A stretch of 64,000 bases of DNA from Thelonectria olida (GCA_020736575.1 JAGPYM010000013.1:372001-436000); one strand, 5' to 3'. Positions 43,072-55,449 are shown, counted from the first letter of the stretch. Notes: generated from the letters alone by a model not told the origin. A program made the numbers and translations.

Positions 43072-44636
43072 CTAGTTGAGCTTCTCCTTGATGATGTTCT
43101 TGAGGGTGATGGCGTCGGCAGCGAACTTGCTGATACCTTCACGGAGCTTCTCGACGGCCATCTGGTCCTCGTTGAAGTCGAATCGGAAAATAGCCTCGTC
43201 GTTGATGTAGCTCTTCTTCTCAATGTCGAGGCTGGCGGCAGCATCGGCGTCGAGCTTCTTGGGGACGTCATCGGTGGAGTTGAGGAGTTCCTCGAGCAGA
43301 CCGGGCTGGGGAAAGAGTCAGTATTCTCGTCCGAAGCTCATGTAACCAAAATTTGATACTGGGAATAGGATATGACTTACGGAGATGGTCAGGTAATCGC
43401 ATCCAGCGAGCTCGGTGATCTCACCAGTGTTGCGGAAAGAGGCACCCATCACAATGGTCTTGTAGCCGTACTTCTTGTAGTAGTTGAAGATGGCCTGGAC
43501 AGAAGCGACACCGGGGTCTTCTTCCTTGGCGTAATCCTTCTTGGTGTGGGCCTTGAACCAGTCAAGGATACGGCCAACGAAGGGGGAGATGAGGAAAGCA
43601 CCGGCCTCAGCAGCAGCGATAGCCTGGACGAGAGAGAACATGAGAGTCAGGTTGCAGTTGATACCGTGGTCGCGCTGGAGGATCTCGGCGGCCTTGATAC
43701 CCTCCCAGGTGGAGGCAATCTTGATGAGGATGCGGCTCTTGTCGATGCCCTGTTGCTTGTAGAGCTATTGGGTGTGTAAGCGCGAGTTTTGTTAATCACC
43801 AGCGGTAATCATTTAAGGTTGCCTACATCGATGATGCGAAGAGCCTTCTTGACAGAGGCCTCGGTGCTGAAGGAGAACTGGGCGTCGACCTCAGTGGAGA
43901 CCTTGCCGGGGATGATGGCGAGAATCTCCTTGCCGAACTCGACAAGGAGACGGTCAAGAGCAGCCTCAACCTGGCTGTCGACATCGCCGCCCTGCTCCTT
44001 GGCCCAGTCGACGGCAACGTCGATCAATTTGGCGTACTCGGCCTTCTTGGAGGCAGCGAGGATGAGAGAGGGGTTGGTGGTGGCATCCTGGGGCTTGTAC
44101 TTGCCGATGGCTGTGACGAATTGTGAGCTTCTGATCTGGATATGACCTAAATTGCTAAGGTGAAGGTTGATGGGGGATTGCGAGGCAAATGTTATCTTGA
44201 TGAGGGGGCGGAGATGGCTCGAGCATCGTCGATGGTAGATTAAATGGAGGGAAAGGCAGACTAACAAGCAAAGTCACCTATTGAGCGATGGTCAGCAATG
44301 TACAATTGGCAACGAGAGAGTGAGGTAATTACCAGAATCCGACACGACAACCTGTACGTCAAAAAAGCCAAGCGGTCAGTAAGTGAAATTTCTGGACATT
44401 TTGGAATCGGGGAGCTCGGGGAAGCAAGTAACGAGGCAACGAGAGTAGGCTGAACGAGGAAATTGGGTCACCGTGAACGAGGTTCTCGGATGAAGCTATA
44501 TTCGAGCGGCGCCCAAGTGTCAAGTCCCTGTGTGGCCTATATGTCGCTGTCGCGGCTCTCGACGTTTGGAGGGGCAATGAATGGTGGGGTGACGTACAGT
44601 GCCGGTGGCCTTAAGCTGGTCGAGAGAGGAAGTCAT
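43072..44636 (-). CDS. tal1: Transaldolase
   Basis: Six exons (44636..44598, 44351..44333, 44277..44266, 44110..43827, 43764..43381, 43305..43072) give 323 aa, the standard size. Transaldolase moves a three-carbon unit between sugar phosphates in the non-oxidative pentose-phosphate pathway in the cytosol. Conserved text: [40 protein letters not shown] with the Schiff-base Lys, [32 protein letters not shown] and [26 protein letters not shown]. The N-terminus is assembled from three tiny exons (39, 19 and 12 nt) as [24 protein letters not shown], with all phases and GT-AG borders in agreement. The identification is secure. Confidence 0.95.
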
Positions 44637-46698
44637 GGTTGCTGTTGGAAGAATGGTGATTGTTTTGGGAAGCTCTCAAGGGAAAATGAGAGCAAGATGC
44701 AATGGAGTTGAGAGATGGAGGAGGAGAAGAAAGAAAAGAGGAAGAAGAATGAAGGGAGAGAAAGAAAAAGACTGGGAACTGTCTCATCCAAAAAGTATTT
44801 CGTTGGGATGACGACCGACTCGCGCGCGTTCCTACCTCGTACCCTCGCCTCATCTCGCCGGACCTGCCCCTCCCCCTCGTTCGCTGCTGCCCACCGCAAA
44901 TGGGAGTCCACAATTCCTTCACCCCTCCTTCCCTCCAACCCTCCAAGTGCTCTTGCCTTCCACCAGAATCCCGGTTCGGAGCGGGGCCCCCGAATAAGTC
45001 ATACCCTTCACCTCACCAACGACGGTACTCACCTCATTCAACCCACCAAACACCGAGCTTATCCTATCATTCATCATGGCAGCCATCCGTCTCCGTCATC
45101 CTTGATCAGCGAACATTAATCGAAGCAGGTGATCGTGTACTAGAAACGGTGCACAGTACAGCACCTTGCCGATATCAAACTCGGGCCTTTTGCCATCGGT
45201 TCGGCGGACAATGCTCCTTCGCCCGCCTAATGCGACGCCCTCCTCAACACCAATTCTTGGGATATTGATAAATATGGGGATTGACATGTTATGATGACAC
45301 GTTGGCCGTCTTGTCTCTCGTCGTGGAAAGTTGTACCGCCCAATCCGCCCCCACCATAGCAGCTGGAGCATTAGTTAGCACCAGCACCAGCATGGCAGCA
45401 CCAGCCATCCGCCCACCAGACCAGAACGACGGACAACGGTAAACCGCCACTAGGAATTGCTGTCAACGGATCCCTCTTCCGTTGGTTAAATGCACAACCC
45501 CCACTCCAGCTTTCATCCTTGGCCACCCAGTCGGCGACGCTGGATGGAGCGCCTGCTCGCCGTGCATACCGACCGGACACCGACAACGGACCCCACTCGC
45601 TCGCCATGGATGAAGGAACCCCGCCTTTCAATTCGCTCATCAACCAGATCAGTAGACTCACATGGCTGAGCTTGACGGATTTGCACTCCCTCAGGAACTA
45701 ATTTTTTTTCTCCCCCAAATTCAATACGTACCTGGACTGTCAAAATCTAACGGACAACAGAGTCCGCTGATCATTCTTTCCTGGTGCGACACAAAGACCC
45801 TGAAAGAAATGCATGGAACTTCCAAATTGGTGCACACCTGGTGCATCGATACCAAACTTGCTTCACATCCATCATGGAACCACCGTTACAGCCATATCAC
45901 ATCGCACGTGGTCGTCAAACTCAGCTCCGGTGGCGCAGACTCGGGCCTTTCGAACTCGCTCGTGGTAATCAAACATGGCTTCAATTCCCTCATCCTCCCT
46001 TCATAACATGAATCTCCTGTAACTACCCCCAAACCTGCTTCTCCGGACTCCGCGGCGGAGAGAACTCCGACATTTCCGGCGTCTGATGGCCGTACGAAGC
46101 ACGAACAGAGAGCATAAGATTTGTAACACTTTACTAGAGACAGATATCCGGCCAGGAATTGCAATTGCCTCTTTAGCTATCTGCAAACTACACCCTCGGG
46201 AATCATGGAATTTGGGAGAATCTCCCGTGATGGGCCCGCCACCCGCCGACGTGATAGATGACTTGAAACCCTGCTGTTCTCTTGTTTCCGTCATATCATC
46301 GGGGCCCATATTTCCGATGTCGCCTTGACGTAGCTCCGTTGCCTCCAAGTCCGCGCGAATAGGGACCCGGGGACACCATTTACGGCATGCTTTCCCAGCA
46401 CTTTCTGGATATCGTGGCGCTTCTGAGACAACTCTCTCTGGAGCGGCTACCACGGCTTGCATTCGTCTTCAAGCATTTGTAGGGTCATTATCCATGTCAT
46501 ATTACTTGCAGTTCACTTTTCTGAGACGCCCCATTCACAGTTCATTATTCAAATTGCGCATTTCATTTTGCTATAAAAAGACGCTTTTGTATTTACCGCC
46601 CTTCCCAGGTGCCTAACCAACAACATGGGTATTCTTTTCTGGTTATACCATCCTTCCATCCTCATTCCCGACTTCATTTTATTCATGCGTAGACCCAT
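44637..46698. other. 2-kb intergenic region
   Basis: The transaldolase promoter side starts with a long polypurine/polypyrimidine tract (about 44711-44770; CT-rich on the minus strand), typical of highly expressed fungal genes. The rest holds only chance frames. No RNA gene recognised. Confidence 0.4.
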
Positions 46699-49353
46699 TT
46701 AGTCCTCGGTGATATCACCATACTCCCACATGCCCAGGCGATCCTGCTTCGCCTGGCTCTCCACCTCCTTAAGGTGCTTGAGAGTATCCTCGAAAGCCTT
46801 GCTGCGCTCCCAGGCCTTGAGCTTCTTGGGGACCATACCTAGGCCGTTGGCCACGACCTCTTTGTTCAGAGAATCGTTGGGACCGGGAAGCTGGTTGTCC
46901 TTGGGGTCGTAGAGGGTGATATAGTTGACACCCTCCTTGCTGTCGACAAAGTCGAAGCTGCCGACGAGACGCTTACCTTCCGTCAGCTCGGCGATGAGGC
47001 CGATGGCATCGGCAAAGTAGTCGGCGCCAGTGGGCAGCTGCACAAACGACAGCGATGCGTCAACGGCCTGAGCCTTGAGCTTGTGGGTGCCGAATTGAGG
47101 CGCCTCAAGGGGTCGCAGGTTGGACCAGGCAATCTTCTCTGAGTTACCGTAGTCGATGTACATGACCTCGGCGACCTTGGCGGTGCGATCGTTGGAGCGC
47201 ACGCGGGCTCGGTACCACTGGCCGTCGGCAGAGAACTTGGCAGACACAAAGTCGCCAATCTTGGGGGCATCCCTGATGGGCTTGTTGTTCTTAGAATCCA
47301 GATGGAACTTTCGGAAGTCGCTCATCAGGCCCTCTAGCGCAGCAGTTCCCTTGCCGATTTCCTGGATCTTGATCTTTCCGTTCTGGTCAATGTTGGTGAT
47401 GACTACATCGCGGTAATCGGTGGGCTTCTTATCAAGAGAAACCTCACTCTCCTGGGGAGTCTCAGCAGGCGCCTCTTCCTCCTCGGCTTCCTCTTGCGAA
47501 GGATCCCAGTCGTGCCAAAGACCATTGCGAGCCTCCTTGGCTCGTCGCTCAGCAGCGAACAGCTCAGTAGCATTGCCAGACTTTTCAGCGGAGTAAGCAT
47601 GGACGGTAGCAAGACCCTCTTCAACCAACACCCTGGTAAAGTTTTCCCGGCCAATGTACAGCTCACCAATGAAGCCACCGACCTTGTCCATATCGTGGAT
47701 GTTTACCTCACAATCTCGCTGGTTGCAGCGACGATTGGCGAGGTCAAGGGCCTCTTTGCCGAAAGGCTCACCACCCTCACCATCGGCTCGGGGAGCGCGG
47801 GGAGCGCGAATACCGCCCAGGACCATGGTAAGCTTGACGTTTTCGCGGGGGATCAGAATAGTGAAACGGGAGCCAGCCTTGCAAAAGTCCACGATTGCGG
47901 GAACCTTCTTTTGGCGTTGAAGAGTTGCCAGCATAATCTTGGCCTTTTGAGTGTTCTCAGACAGGTCAAGGTACTGGCGTGCCTTCGAGGGCTTGCCAGA
48001 CCACATGCCCTTGCCCTCTTCCTTAGCCTTCTCTTGAGCAGCTAAGAGCTCATCATAGTTGGGAGAACGGTCGGTGTCATCTTTTCGGTGGCGGATAACA
48101 GAGGCCCATCCAGACTCAACCAAAAGCAGACCAATGTTGGTGTTCTTCTCAGTAACGGTAGCAACGTCGCGAGCCTCGAAACCCTCCGTGGGAGGCTTGG
48201 TTCCATCGATGCTGATCTTGACGTGCTTGCCAATCAACTTTTGTCGGAGGAACTCCTTGGCCTCATCACGGAAAGGGCTCTCTGAGGGCTCAGCACCACG
48301 GGGTCCTCGGACACTGCTGAAGCTGATGCGCTTCTCAACATCGCCCGTCTTGTTCTTGACGAGAATAGTGTCAGCGCCGATAATCTTGGACACAACCATA
48401 TCGTTGGTACCAGCGTCAGCCTTGGCGACGTGGTGCTTGTGGAGGCGCAACTTCTTAGATTGAGCCTGCTTCTCAGCAGCACGCAGAGGTGCCATCTTCT
48501 CGCCCAACATGGTCGAGTGGAAATCGTTGCATCGTGCGAGACCTTCTTGCAGCAGAAACTCGGCAATGTTTCCTCGAGGGTGGAGAATGGTTGCGACAAG
48601 TTGACCCTGGGGACTAGCACCAACAATTTCGACCTTGACTGGGCGTTGAAGAAGTCTCGTCTCAACAAAAGCACGTGCCTCGTTTCCGTATTCTTCGGCA
48701 GGTTGGGTAGTGCCCGTTGAAGGAAGTGTCCTCTCGGTGGAGGGTGTTCGAATACCGGCAATCAAAGTCATTGGCTGGACGTGCTTCTTTTCGGAGAGCA
48801 GGAGACGAACGAGAAGACGGTCTCCACTTAGGATTCTCTCGACAACACCGTCAACGGTCTTTCCCTTCCACTCCTTCATAAAGTTGGGGCCACCCAGGTC
48901 ATTCTGGACCTCGATGATGCCACCAGTGCCGGCCCAGAGACCCTTGCTGTCGGCCTTGGCTGCGTTCTCGAGCTGACGGAGCTTCTCGAGTCTATCGAGA
49001 ATCTCGTCTGACTCCTCCTTGCGGCCAGCATCCTCGCGAACCTTTAGCCAACCGGCCTTGACGAGCTCATCGGGCAAATCAGCGCCAGTTGTGAGCTGGG
49101 CAGAGCCAAACTCTCGTCCGGTAGTGGGAATGGTGTAGAGAATGGTCGCCTTGACTGGCTTGCCAATAACAAGGTTTCGTAAATACTCGCGAGACTGAAA
49201 GGCAAAGGGCTCGTCACCCTCACGCTTCAAATGTGGTGCCGTGACATATGCAAGAGAGAAAGTTCGCTCGGCCGCAGGGTTGTTGGGGCTGGTCAATATC
49301 AGGGTGTCACCGCTGAGAACACTCTTGACGTTTCCGATAAAGGTTTTGGACAT
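46699..49353 (-). CDS. Tudor staphylococcal nuclease (SND1 homologue)
   Basis: A single coding exon of 884 aa. Four staphylococcal-nuclease-like repeats (starting MSKTFIGNVKSVLSGDTLIL, then GKTVDGVVERILSGDRLLVRL, DMVVSKIIGADTILVKN and VPAIVDFCKAGSRFTILIP) precede a Tudor domain (about 690-750, VSAKFSADGQWYRARVRSNDR…VMYIDYGNSEKI) fused into a fifth partial SN unit at the end. This is the SN4-Tudor-SN5 layout of SND1/Tudor-SN. The animal protein works in RNA editing/decay, splicing and transcription; a role in RNA metabolism or stress granules is likely here. A 5' UTR intron is probable (GTATGT near 49690, CCTCTAG near 49385). ATG at 49353 has a good context. Confidence 0.95.
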   Translation of the reverse strand: MSKTFIGNVKSVLSGDTLILTSPNNPAAERTFSLAYVTAPHLKREGDEPFAFQSREYLRNLVIGKPVKATILYTIPTTGREFGSAQLTTGADLPDELVKAGWLKVREDAGRKEESDEILDRLEKLRQLENAAKADSKGLWAGTGGIIEVQNDLGGPNFMKEWKGKTVDGVVERILSGDRLLVRLLLSEKKHVQPMTLIAGIRTPSTERTLPSTGTTQPAEEYGNEARAFVETRLLQRPVKVEIVGASPQGQLVATILHPRGNIAEFLLQEGLARCNDFHSTMLGEKMAPLRAAEKQAQSKKLRLHKHHVAKADAGTNDMVVSKIIGADTILVKNKTGDVEKRISFSSVRGPRGAEPSESPFRDEAKEFLRQKLIGKHVKISIDGTKPPTEGFEARDVATVTEKNTNIGLLLVESGWASVIRHRKDDTDRSPNYDELLAAQEKAKEEGKGMWSGKPSKARQYLDLSENTQKAKIMLATLQRQKKVPAIVDFCKAGSRFTILIPRENVKLTMVLGGIRAPRAPRADGEGGEPFGKEALDLANRRCNQRDCEVNIHDMDKVGGFIGELYIGRENFTRVLVEEGLATVHAYSAEKSGNATELFAAERRAKEARNGLWHDWDPSQEEAEEEEAPAETPQESEVSLDKKPTDYRDVVITNIDQNGKIKIQEIGKGTAALEGLMSDFRKFHLDSKNNKPIRDAPKIGDFVSAKFSADGQWYRARVRSNDRTAKVAEVMYIDYGNSEKIAWSNLRPLEAPQFGTHKLKAQAVDASLSFVQLPTGADYFADAIGLIAELTEGKRLVGSFDFVDSKEGVNYITLYDPKDNQLPGPNDSLNKEVVANGLGMVPKKLKAWERSKAFEDTLKHLKEVESQAKQDRLGMWEYGDITED

Positions 49354-51086
49354 TTTGACGGCGGGCGGCGAGATAGGAACGGGAAGATCTAGAGGCAGGA
49401 GATGATGTCAGTCGCATGTTTGAGAGGTCAAGTAGTACAAGCACGAGAGGGGAACGGGAACTGGGTCGGAATTGGGACGGAACGTTGCAGGAATGGGGCA
49501 ATTCGACTTGATGCACAAGTGAGCTGCAGGAAATGATGTTTTCTTCCCGAAATAGGAGTCGAGCCTCAACTTTGAGCTTCTGGTTCGTTGGCCTGATTTG
49601 TGACGTTTGACACCGCTACATGGTGTAGTTGGAATGCCAGAGCTGTAGATGGTGGCAACTCGGGAAACAGTTGATAAATAGCTCCAACATACCTGAATAA
49701 GGAAGAAGCAAAACTTGGAGGAGATGAAGCCTTGTAGTTAAGCTTGGGAAAGCTCAAACAAGGACGAATCGGTTCGAGGTAAAGGGGAGGGAGGTAAAAG
49801 GAGGAGCTTCGTCCTACACTCGAGGTGGAGTTGGGGCTTGAGATCGTGTGCTTTGTGCTTGTGGAAAGGTGGCCCGAAGGCGGGATTGGATGATGGCAAA
49901 TTGTGGGGGGCTCGAATGGAGCTTCAGATCAGGAACGGGGTCGTTTCCCAACCGCCTGCCTATTTACGCGAGCTTGTACAGGAGAACGCGGGGCAGCTTA
50001 TTAGGGTGATGAGTCCTACCTCGGGAGGTGAGTTAGTGAACAGAGTGGAGGGGCATTTGATGGATGCTGGTTGGGGCTGAAGCATGCAGTTGAATACCTC
50101 ACTCTTTGCTTTCGAAGCTTTAACAATTCCTTCAATTGGGCCCCAAATAATTCGCCCAAGTTCAGCAGACGCAGCAATTCACAGCAAAACGTAAAAATCA
50201 GTGCGGCTAGGGCATTGAACCTGGCGAGGGTGGCAAGGTGGTGGCCATGTACCTAAGTCGCTGCAAAGGTTCACTAAATGAACTGATGAACCTGGTTACC
50301 CCTCATCGTCATCTGCATGGCGCAAATGGTCCAGCAGAGCAAGCCATAACTAGCTAAATGGGAGTTGATGTGCAATTGAGATCTCCTCACTGAAAGAAGG
50401 GTATCTATAGAGGTGGAAGCAAGTTCTTTGATGCCACGCAGAGCGGATGCATGCCAAAGCCGGTCTGTTTATACCAGTCATGACAACTTTCTTGTGGGAC
50501 TTATGATGGTCGCTTTCAGCCAAAATGGAAGGCGCCCGAATTGACTACGTTTAGTCTGGCTTTTCCAGGGAAATGATGACGACAGCAACGGTTTCTTCAA
50601 AGTCAACAAAATAATTGTATTCCCGTTTTCAGTCAAGCCTCGTGAATTCTACGTGTTGAATGGTTGGGTATCGTTCTTGCTCTCTTTGCTAGGGCATCAC
50701 CATCTCATTTGGGACCTTGATAGGAACTTGGTCGCCATGTGTGCGATGCTGCGTTTAGCACTACTTGCCATTGACCCCTAGTTTTTACTCTTATAGTCTT
50801 CACCTCGGGGTTGAAAACGTAGTAGAGAAAACATCTTAACCTCGACCTACCTGGGCAGGTTAATTAATTTTAGTCTCAGGTTGACGTGCTCAGGTATGGC
50901 TTATATGTAGCTTTCGACAGCAGCAATCACGCTTAGACAAAACTTTGGACAAGGATTCATCGTTTACTCCATTATCGTTGAATTTTTTCGTTCAGCTGAT
51001 TTAGATCAAGGTCAAGTTTTAAGACTCATACAGGAGTATTCCAGACATGCCGCTTTTCAACCAAACAGCTCAGACTAGATTTCGAT
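49354..51086. other. 1.7-kb intergenic region
   Basis: Holds the promoter and probable leader intron of the Tudor-SN gene and the 3' flank of SOD1. AT-richer in 50500-51050. No gene or repeat recognised. Confidence 0.4.
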
Positions 51087-52163
51087 CTAGTTGGAGATAC
51101 CAATGACACCTGCAAAACACAAATTAGAACGAATCAGGGAAGAAAGAAACACAACATTTGCATACCGCAAGCGGGTCGGGGACCAGCGTTACCAGTCTTG
51201 AGGGACTCCTCGTTGTCACCCTTGCCAAGGTCGTCAGTGCCAGCGTGAACGACAACAGTTCGCTAGAGAGTGGTAAGCTATGGATCTTCTCGCTGTACTC
51301 GAGCCTCGACACTTACGCCAACAATGGAGTGGGGGCCAATCAGCTTGACCAGAGAGTCCTGGACAGAGCCCTTGGAGTTACCCTGAGCATCGGTATCGAT
51401 GTTGCCCAGATCACCAACGTGACGGGCCTCGTCGGTGGGAGCACCGTGGGTCTTGCCGTGGGGGTTGACTATTGAGACAATGGATCAGTTTATGTCTCAC
51501 GGCCGTGTATTTGTCGAGACTCGGGACGGCCCGAGACATGACAGGGAGCATCTCACAGTGAGGACCGGCAGAGGTGCAGCCGTTGGTGTTGTCACCGAAG
51601 GTGTGGATGTGGAAACCACGCTTGGCGTTGGCGTCCTGGCCGCTGAGGTCGTAGGTGATGGTGGTGGGAGAGCTCTCGGAGTCCTGCTCGAAGGTGACGG
51701 TACCCTTGACGTTAGAGTCACCGCGGAGGACAGCAACTGTAGAGAGATGGACAGATTAGCCAATGATGCTTGCAACACGACATCGATAGCCTATAAGAGC
51801 AAGCCTGTAAGAGGAGGGTGTTCGGCCCAGCGCAGAGCTGGGGTAAGCTCAGGCCCCTGTCTGGTAACAGCAACGGCTGCGTGCAGCCGCCTCGAACCAC
51901 GGCCATCAAGGGACTCGGGGTCGCTGAAGACTGAGACGTCATGGCTGTGCTCTGCGCATAGGGCTGATGGCCATCAAGGTCTGGCGCGGTGCGATCCGTG
52001 GATGCCGTTGGACGAGACGGGAAACCCGCTCAAACCAGCGCGAACCCCCTCCTTTCGTCGGCAGTGCTGGAACTGGAGCTTGCAGCCGCCATGTATAAAG
52101 AAGACGGCCCCTTGCTGAGTCTGGGGAAATATGGAGACTCGATGACCTACCAGCCTTGACCAT
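51087..52163 (-). CDS. sod1: Cu/Zn superoxide dismutase
   Basis: Five exons (52163..52151, 51736..51557, 51468..51317, 51262..51166, 51109..51087) give 154 aa. The enzyme converts superoxide to peroxide and oxygen in the cytosol and intermembrane space. The protein reads [45 protein letters not shown] (metal His cluster), [31 protein letters not shown] and [15 protein letters not shown]. The His ligands, the disulphide Cys pair and the electrostatic loop are all present. Exon 1 is 13 nt, and the first intron is 414 nt, far longer than the others (47-100 nt). Secure. Confidence 0.96.
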
Positions 52164-53203
52164 TTTGACTGATTTTACTTTTGTTTTTGTTTGGAGTTGG
52201 ATTTTGAGGTGTGACGAAGCTGTCGAGATGTGAAGATGCAAGTGGAGAGGGGGCGAAGAGGCAGAGTTTTGAAGGACAAGGGACGAGAGAGGAAGCGGAA
52301 GCGGAGGACCTTGACCCCGTCCAACCAGTCCCGAGGCAGCCCAGACCTCAGCAAGAAAGAAGACGCTGGACGAGGGAGGAGCTGTCCTTCTCGCCCTTTC
52401 GCGCTTTTCGCTGAGCTCTGCTTGGACCGCGTGCCAAAGTTGCCCCTCCTTGACCCCCTCGACCCCCTCGACCCTCCAACCAACCTGGAACTCGTTACGT
52501 CGTGGTACCAAGCGCATTCGTCAGAGTTACGGCGCCTAGAATTACCCCTCTTTGCTTCTGCTGTTCATCACTCTGTGCCGCCAGGTCGGTTCAATTGAGC
52601 TTCTATTTGCACTGCACTCACACGTTCCTACGTGGAACATGTCATGAATGGCCTGGGAGGAAGGCCACGGCGAAGTGACCGAGCCCATTGAGCTGTCGTC
52701 AAGGCTGTACTAATCGGTTTCTCCTGCGTACGAATGCATCAATTCCGAGCTGAGCTCCCTTAGCTGGTGGGGTTGCAGCACCTCCCTACCCCGCTCCCGC
52801 CGCTGCCGTCATTCTGACCCAAAAATGGGTGCTGACAAATGAATTGCATCATTGCCCTCTTTTCCCACTTTGCTGCCGATCTGCGAGCGCGAAGGCCGAG
52901 CCGATGTTCGGACTTGGCAGTTACTGCGGTGATGAAGCCTTTGGAATACTTATTTCCTCATTGAGCCGGAATGCCAACACATTGAGACATAGAGCCGAAT
53001 TGCAGCTGGTCCGTAACAACCCACCGGAAATACAAAAAGTTCCTGTCCCTCCTGGAGGGACGGCAATACAATTTTCAGAGTCCGTGCTCTCTTCATGGTG
53101 GGGGCGGGGTCAGTCAAGCTGGTCAACTGCCGATTCGAAGAGCAATCAAGATTGGTACGACATACATATCTCAATATGAATATCCAACGTTATCAAATTC
53201 ACC
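52164..53203. other. 1-kb intergenic region
   Basis: Contains the SOD1 promoter and the P450 3' end. Includes a short GACCCCCTC-type tandem (about 52454-52475). No gene supported. Confidence 0.35.
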
Positions 53204-54769
53204 TCATATCTGAGCATTGATAATCACATCAGCGCCGGTCTTATCTCGAGGCCTGATCCGACAGGCGAAACTCTTCGGGTGGCTCGTTAACCCGTTCGTC
53301 AACTCAATTGCAGGCGTCACCTCTCTCCCTTCTTCATCCAGCCCCTTCTCAATCTCAAGCGTGCTCAGCATCACCGCGACGACTATCCACACGCTGGCCT
53401 CAGCCAAGTGTTTGCCCACGCATACCCTCCTACCAAACCCAAAATTTCCATTTGGAAACGGTTCTCCCCTTCCGCCCTCCTCCACGGGCATGTACCGGTT
53501 TGGATCGAAGACATCTGGGTTCTGATATGTCGTCTCGTCGTGCGTCATTGCTCGCGCATTGGCATAAATGAATGACCCGGCTGGTATCACGTATCCGTCG
53601 TAGACGTCGTCTTGAAGAGATCGGTGTGGGACTCCAACTGGCGACACAGGACACCACCGTAACGTCTCCTGCACAATGTAGTCGATGTAGCGAAGGCGAG
53701 GCCGATCGTCGAATGTGGGCAACCGATCCCGCCCAACAACTTCATCGATGATCCGTTGTCCCTCATCCTGTACTTCTGGATGAAGGATCATGTTGAGCAC
53801 AAACACAATCAACGTGCTCCACGTCGTATCCTGGCCTGCGGCGTAGACAGCCCCAGCTGCTCCTTTGATGTCATCCTCTGATAGATTGGGTATTCTTCCT
53901 CCCCCAAGTTCGGAGTTTCGTTGACTGAGTAGGCCATGAATCAATGACTGGGCCTGGCTCTTCTCGCTCGACCAAGATGATAGGACTGTGTCGTAGGGCT
54001 TGTCGTGCAGCTGCTGGATCGCCCATCTCCAGTCGTTTGCAAACTTCAAAGATCGATCGTGAGCCCATCTCGGAAGGTATTTAAGAAATGGAAAGAAATC
54101 CACAGGCGTCGCAGCTGGTGCGCCTCCGTGACCAAGGGCGTAACTGGCATCCTCGGCTACCTGGATAAATGGATCTGTATCTGAATCGATCTTGATCCCA
54201 AACCCAATCCCTAAAACGACCGCTGTGGCAAACCTTCTAATGATGGTTTCCCATTCGACTGGCTTCTGGAGAAGTCCCTTGAGCATAACTACTGACTCTC
54301 GCTCTTGCAACGGATGATACTGGGTAATGCTCGTCTTTTGAAAGACTCTCTGCAATACGCTGCGGTGTTTCCGAAAGTCGGGTCCCCATCGAAGGAATGT
54401 AAGTGTTTTCCTCCACCCCATGACCTCAAAGAGCACAAACCGGGGTCTGTCGCTGTTGTTGGCGCCTCTCTTGTCCAAGAGGTCAATAGCAGCGCGGACA
54501 GAGTTGAGTACGATGACGGGTTGCCCAAGTACATTGAATGAGAGGATACTTGATTGATACTCTCGAGACCACCGCATGAAGGCATATTCAGGGTTATCCG
54601 TTGGGATGATACGCAGGTGTCCCAGAATCGGTTCGCCAGGCGGACCAGGAGGAAGTGGCAGAGGCGGTGAGCGTCGACGAGATATAATGAGTTTTAAGAT
54701 GGTAAACAACACAGCAAGACCAACGAATGCTTGTCCTTGAGGACTCTTCAAGATCTGAATGAGAGCCAT
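53204..54769 (-). CDS. Cytochrome P450 monooxygenase
   Basis: A single exon of 521 aa with an N-terminal membrane anchor (about 13-30, FVGLAVLFTILKLII) and Pro hinge (PPLPLPPGPPGEPILGHL). The class-defining parts are present: I-helix AGQDTTWST, the ExxR pair in QETLRWCP, the PERF-like FDPNRYMP, and the haem loop FGFGRRVCVGKHLAE with the axial Cys (about residue 448). The overall text resembles fungal P450s of the OrdA/CYP64-like group that oxidise aromatic polyketides, but the substrate cannot be predicted. It is divergent from a broken homogentisate-dioxygenase-like gene and near a Zn2Cys6 regulator and an esterase. It is an intronless P450, unusual but not rare. Confidence 0.95.
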   Translation of the reverse strand: MALIQILKSPQGQAFVGLAVLFTILKLIISRRRSPPLPLPPGPPGEPILGHLRIIPTDNPEYAFMRWSREYQSSILSFNVLGQPVIVLNSVRAAIDLLDKRGANNSDRPRFVLFEVMGWRKTLTFLRWGPDFRKHRSVLQRVFQKTSITQYHPLQERESVVMLKGLLQKPVEWETIIRRFATAVVLGIGFGIKIDSDTDPFIQVAEDASYALGHGGAPAATPVDFFPFLKYLPRWAHDRSLKFANDWRWAIQQLHDKPYDTVLSSWSSEKSQAQSLIHGLLSQRNSELGGGRIPNLSEDDIKGAAGAVYAAGQDTTWSTLIVFVLNMILHPEVQDEGQRIIDEVVGRDRLPTFDDRPRLRYIDYIVQETLRWCPVSPVGVPHRSLQDDVYDGYVIPAGSFIYANARAMTHDETTYQNPDVFDPNRYMPVEEGGRGEPFPNGNFGFGRRVCVGKHLAEASVWIVVAVMLSTLEIEKGLDEEGREVTPAIELTNGLTSHPKSFACRIRPRDKTGADVIINAQI

Positions 54770-55449
54770 TTGACCGAGGGAGAAGATGACAGAACCAAAG
54801 GGTGAGACTGCGAGTGAGACTAAAAGAGGGAGTTGGAGAGAAGAGCTATCATGGAAAGTTTATTGAAGGCGATGACTTTCGGGGGCGCATCTAAGAGAAT
54901 GGGACCGAGATGAGGACGAAGGCATCTGAGACATGTCTCATATCCCAAGCAAAGGAAATGCATACCAACAACTGGCAATGCAGATGCACAAGCACGTGCA
55001 CAGATGGCTTATATCGGCCATCAGTCATTGCAACGTAGCACACCTCCCTCCTCCTGATCTCACCCAGCCCGCTCAGCACCGTGTCTCAACGCTCGCTGAT
55101 GCACTTGCATTAGTAGAATGCAAGAACGGAAAGACTCCATGCGAAAGTGCGCATTTGTGCATTGCCGGTTTGGAGTCCGGCAATTGCCCTTTGCGCCAAC
55201 CACGCCGCAGACGATTGCCCACAACATACCACCTGCCTTTGGGCGTCATCATTCGCAGGTGATTCCCATTCGAGATTGCCGGCAGATGATAAGATTCGCG
55301 GCTGTGCAGCTTGGCGAACTGATCAGGTGAATGGAACAGCATGGCAGGCAGGGGACGTATAATTGCATTCTTCTCCATCAGACCGCGTCATGTGCTCATT
55401 CAATCAATCTCATCCATCGTCTCAACCGCGACATCATCGACAAACCAAC
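54770..55449. promoter_or_regulatory. Divergent intergenic between P450 and dioxygenase relic
   Basis: About 680 bp between divergent starts. If the two genes were once co-regulated, their shared promoter is here. No site identified with certainty. Confidence 0.35.

Noticed and set aside
44599..45119. Charged frames in the transaldolase promoter
   Set aside because: Arise from a polypurine tract in the leader and promoter; no protein features.
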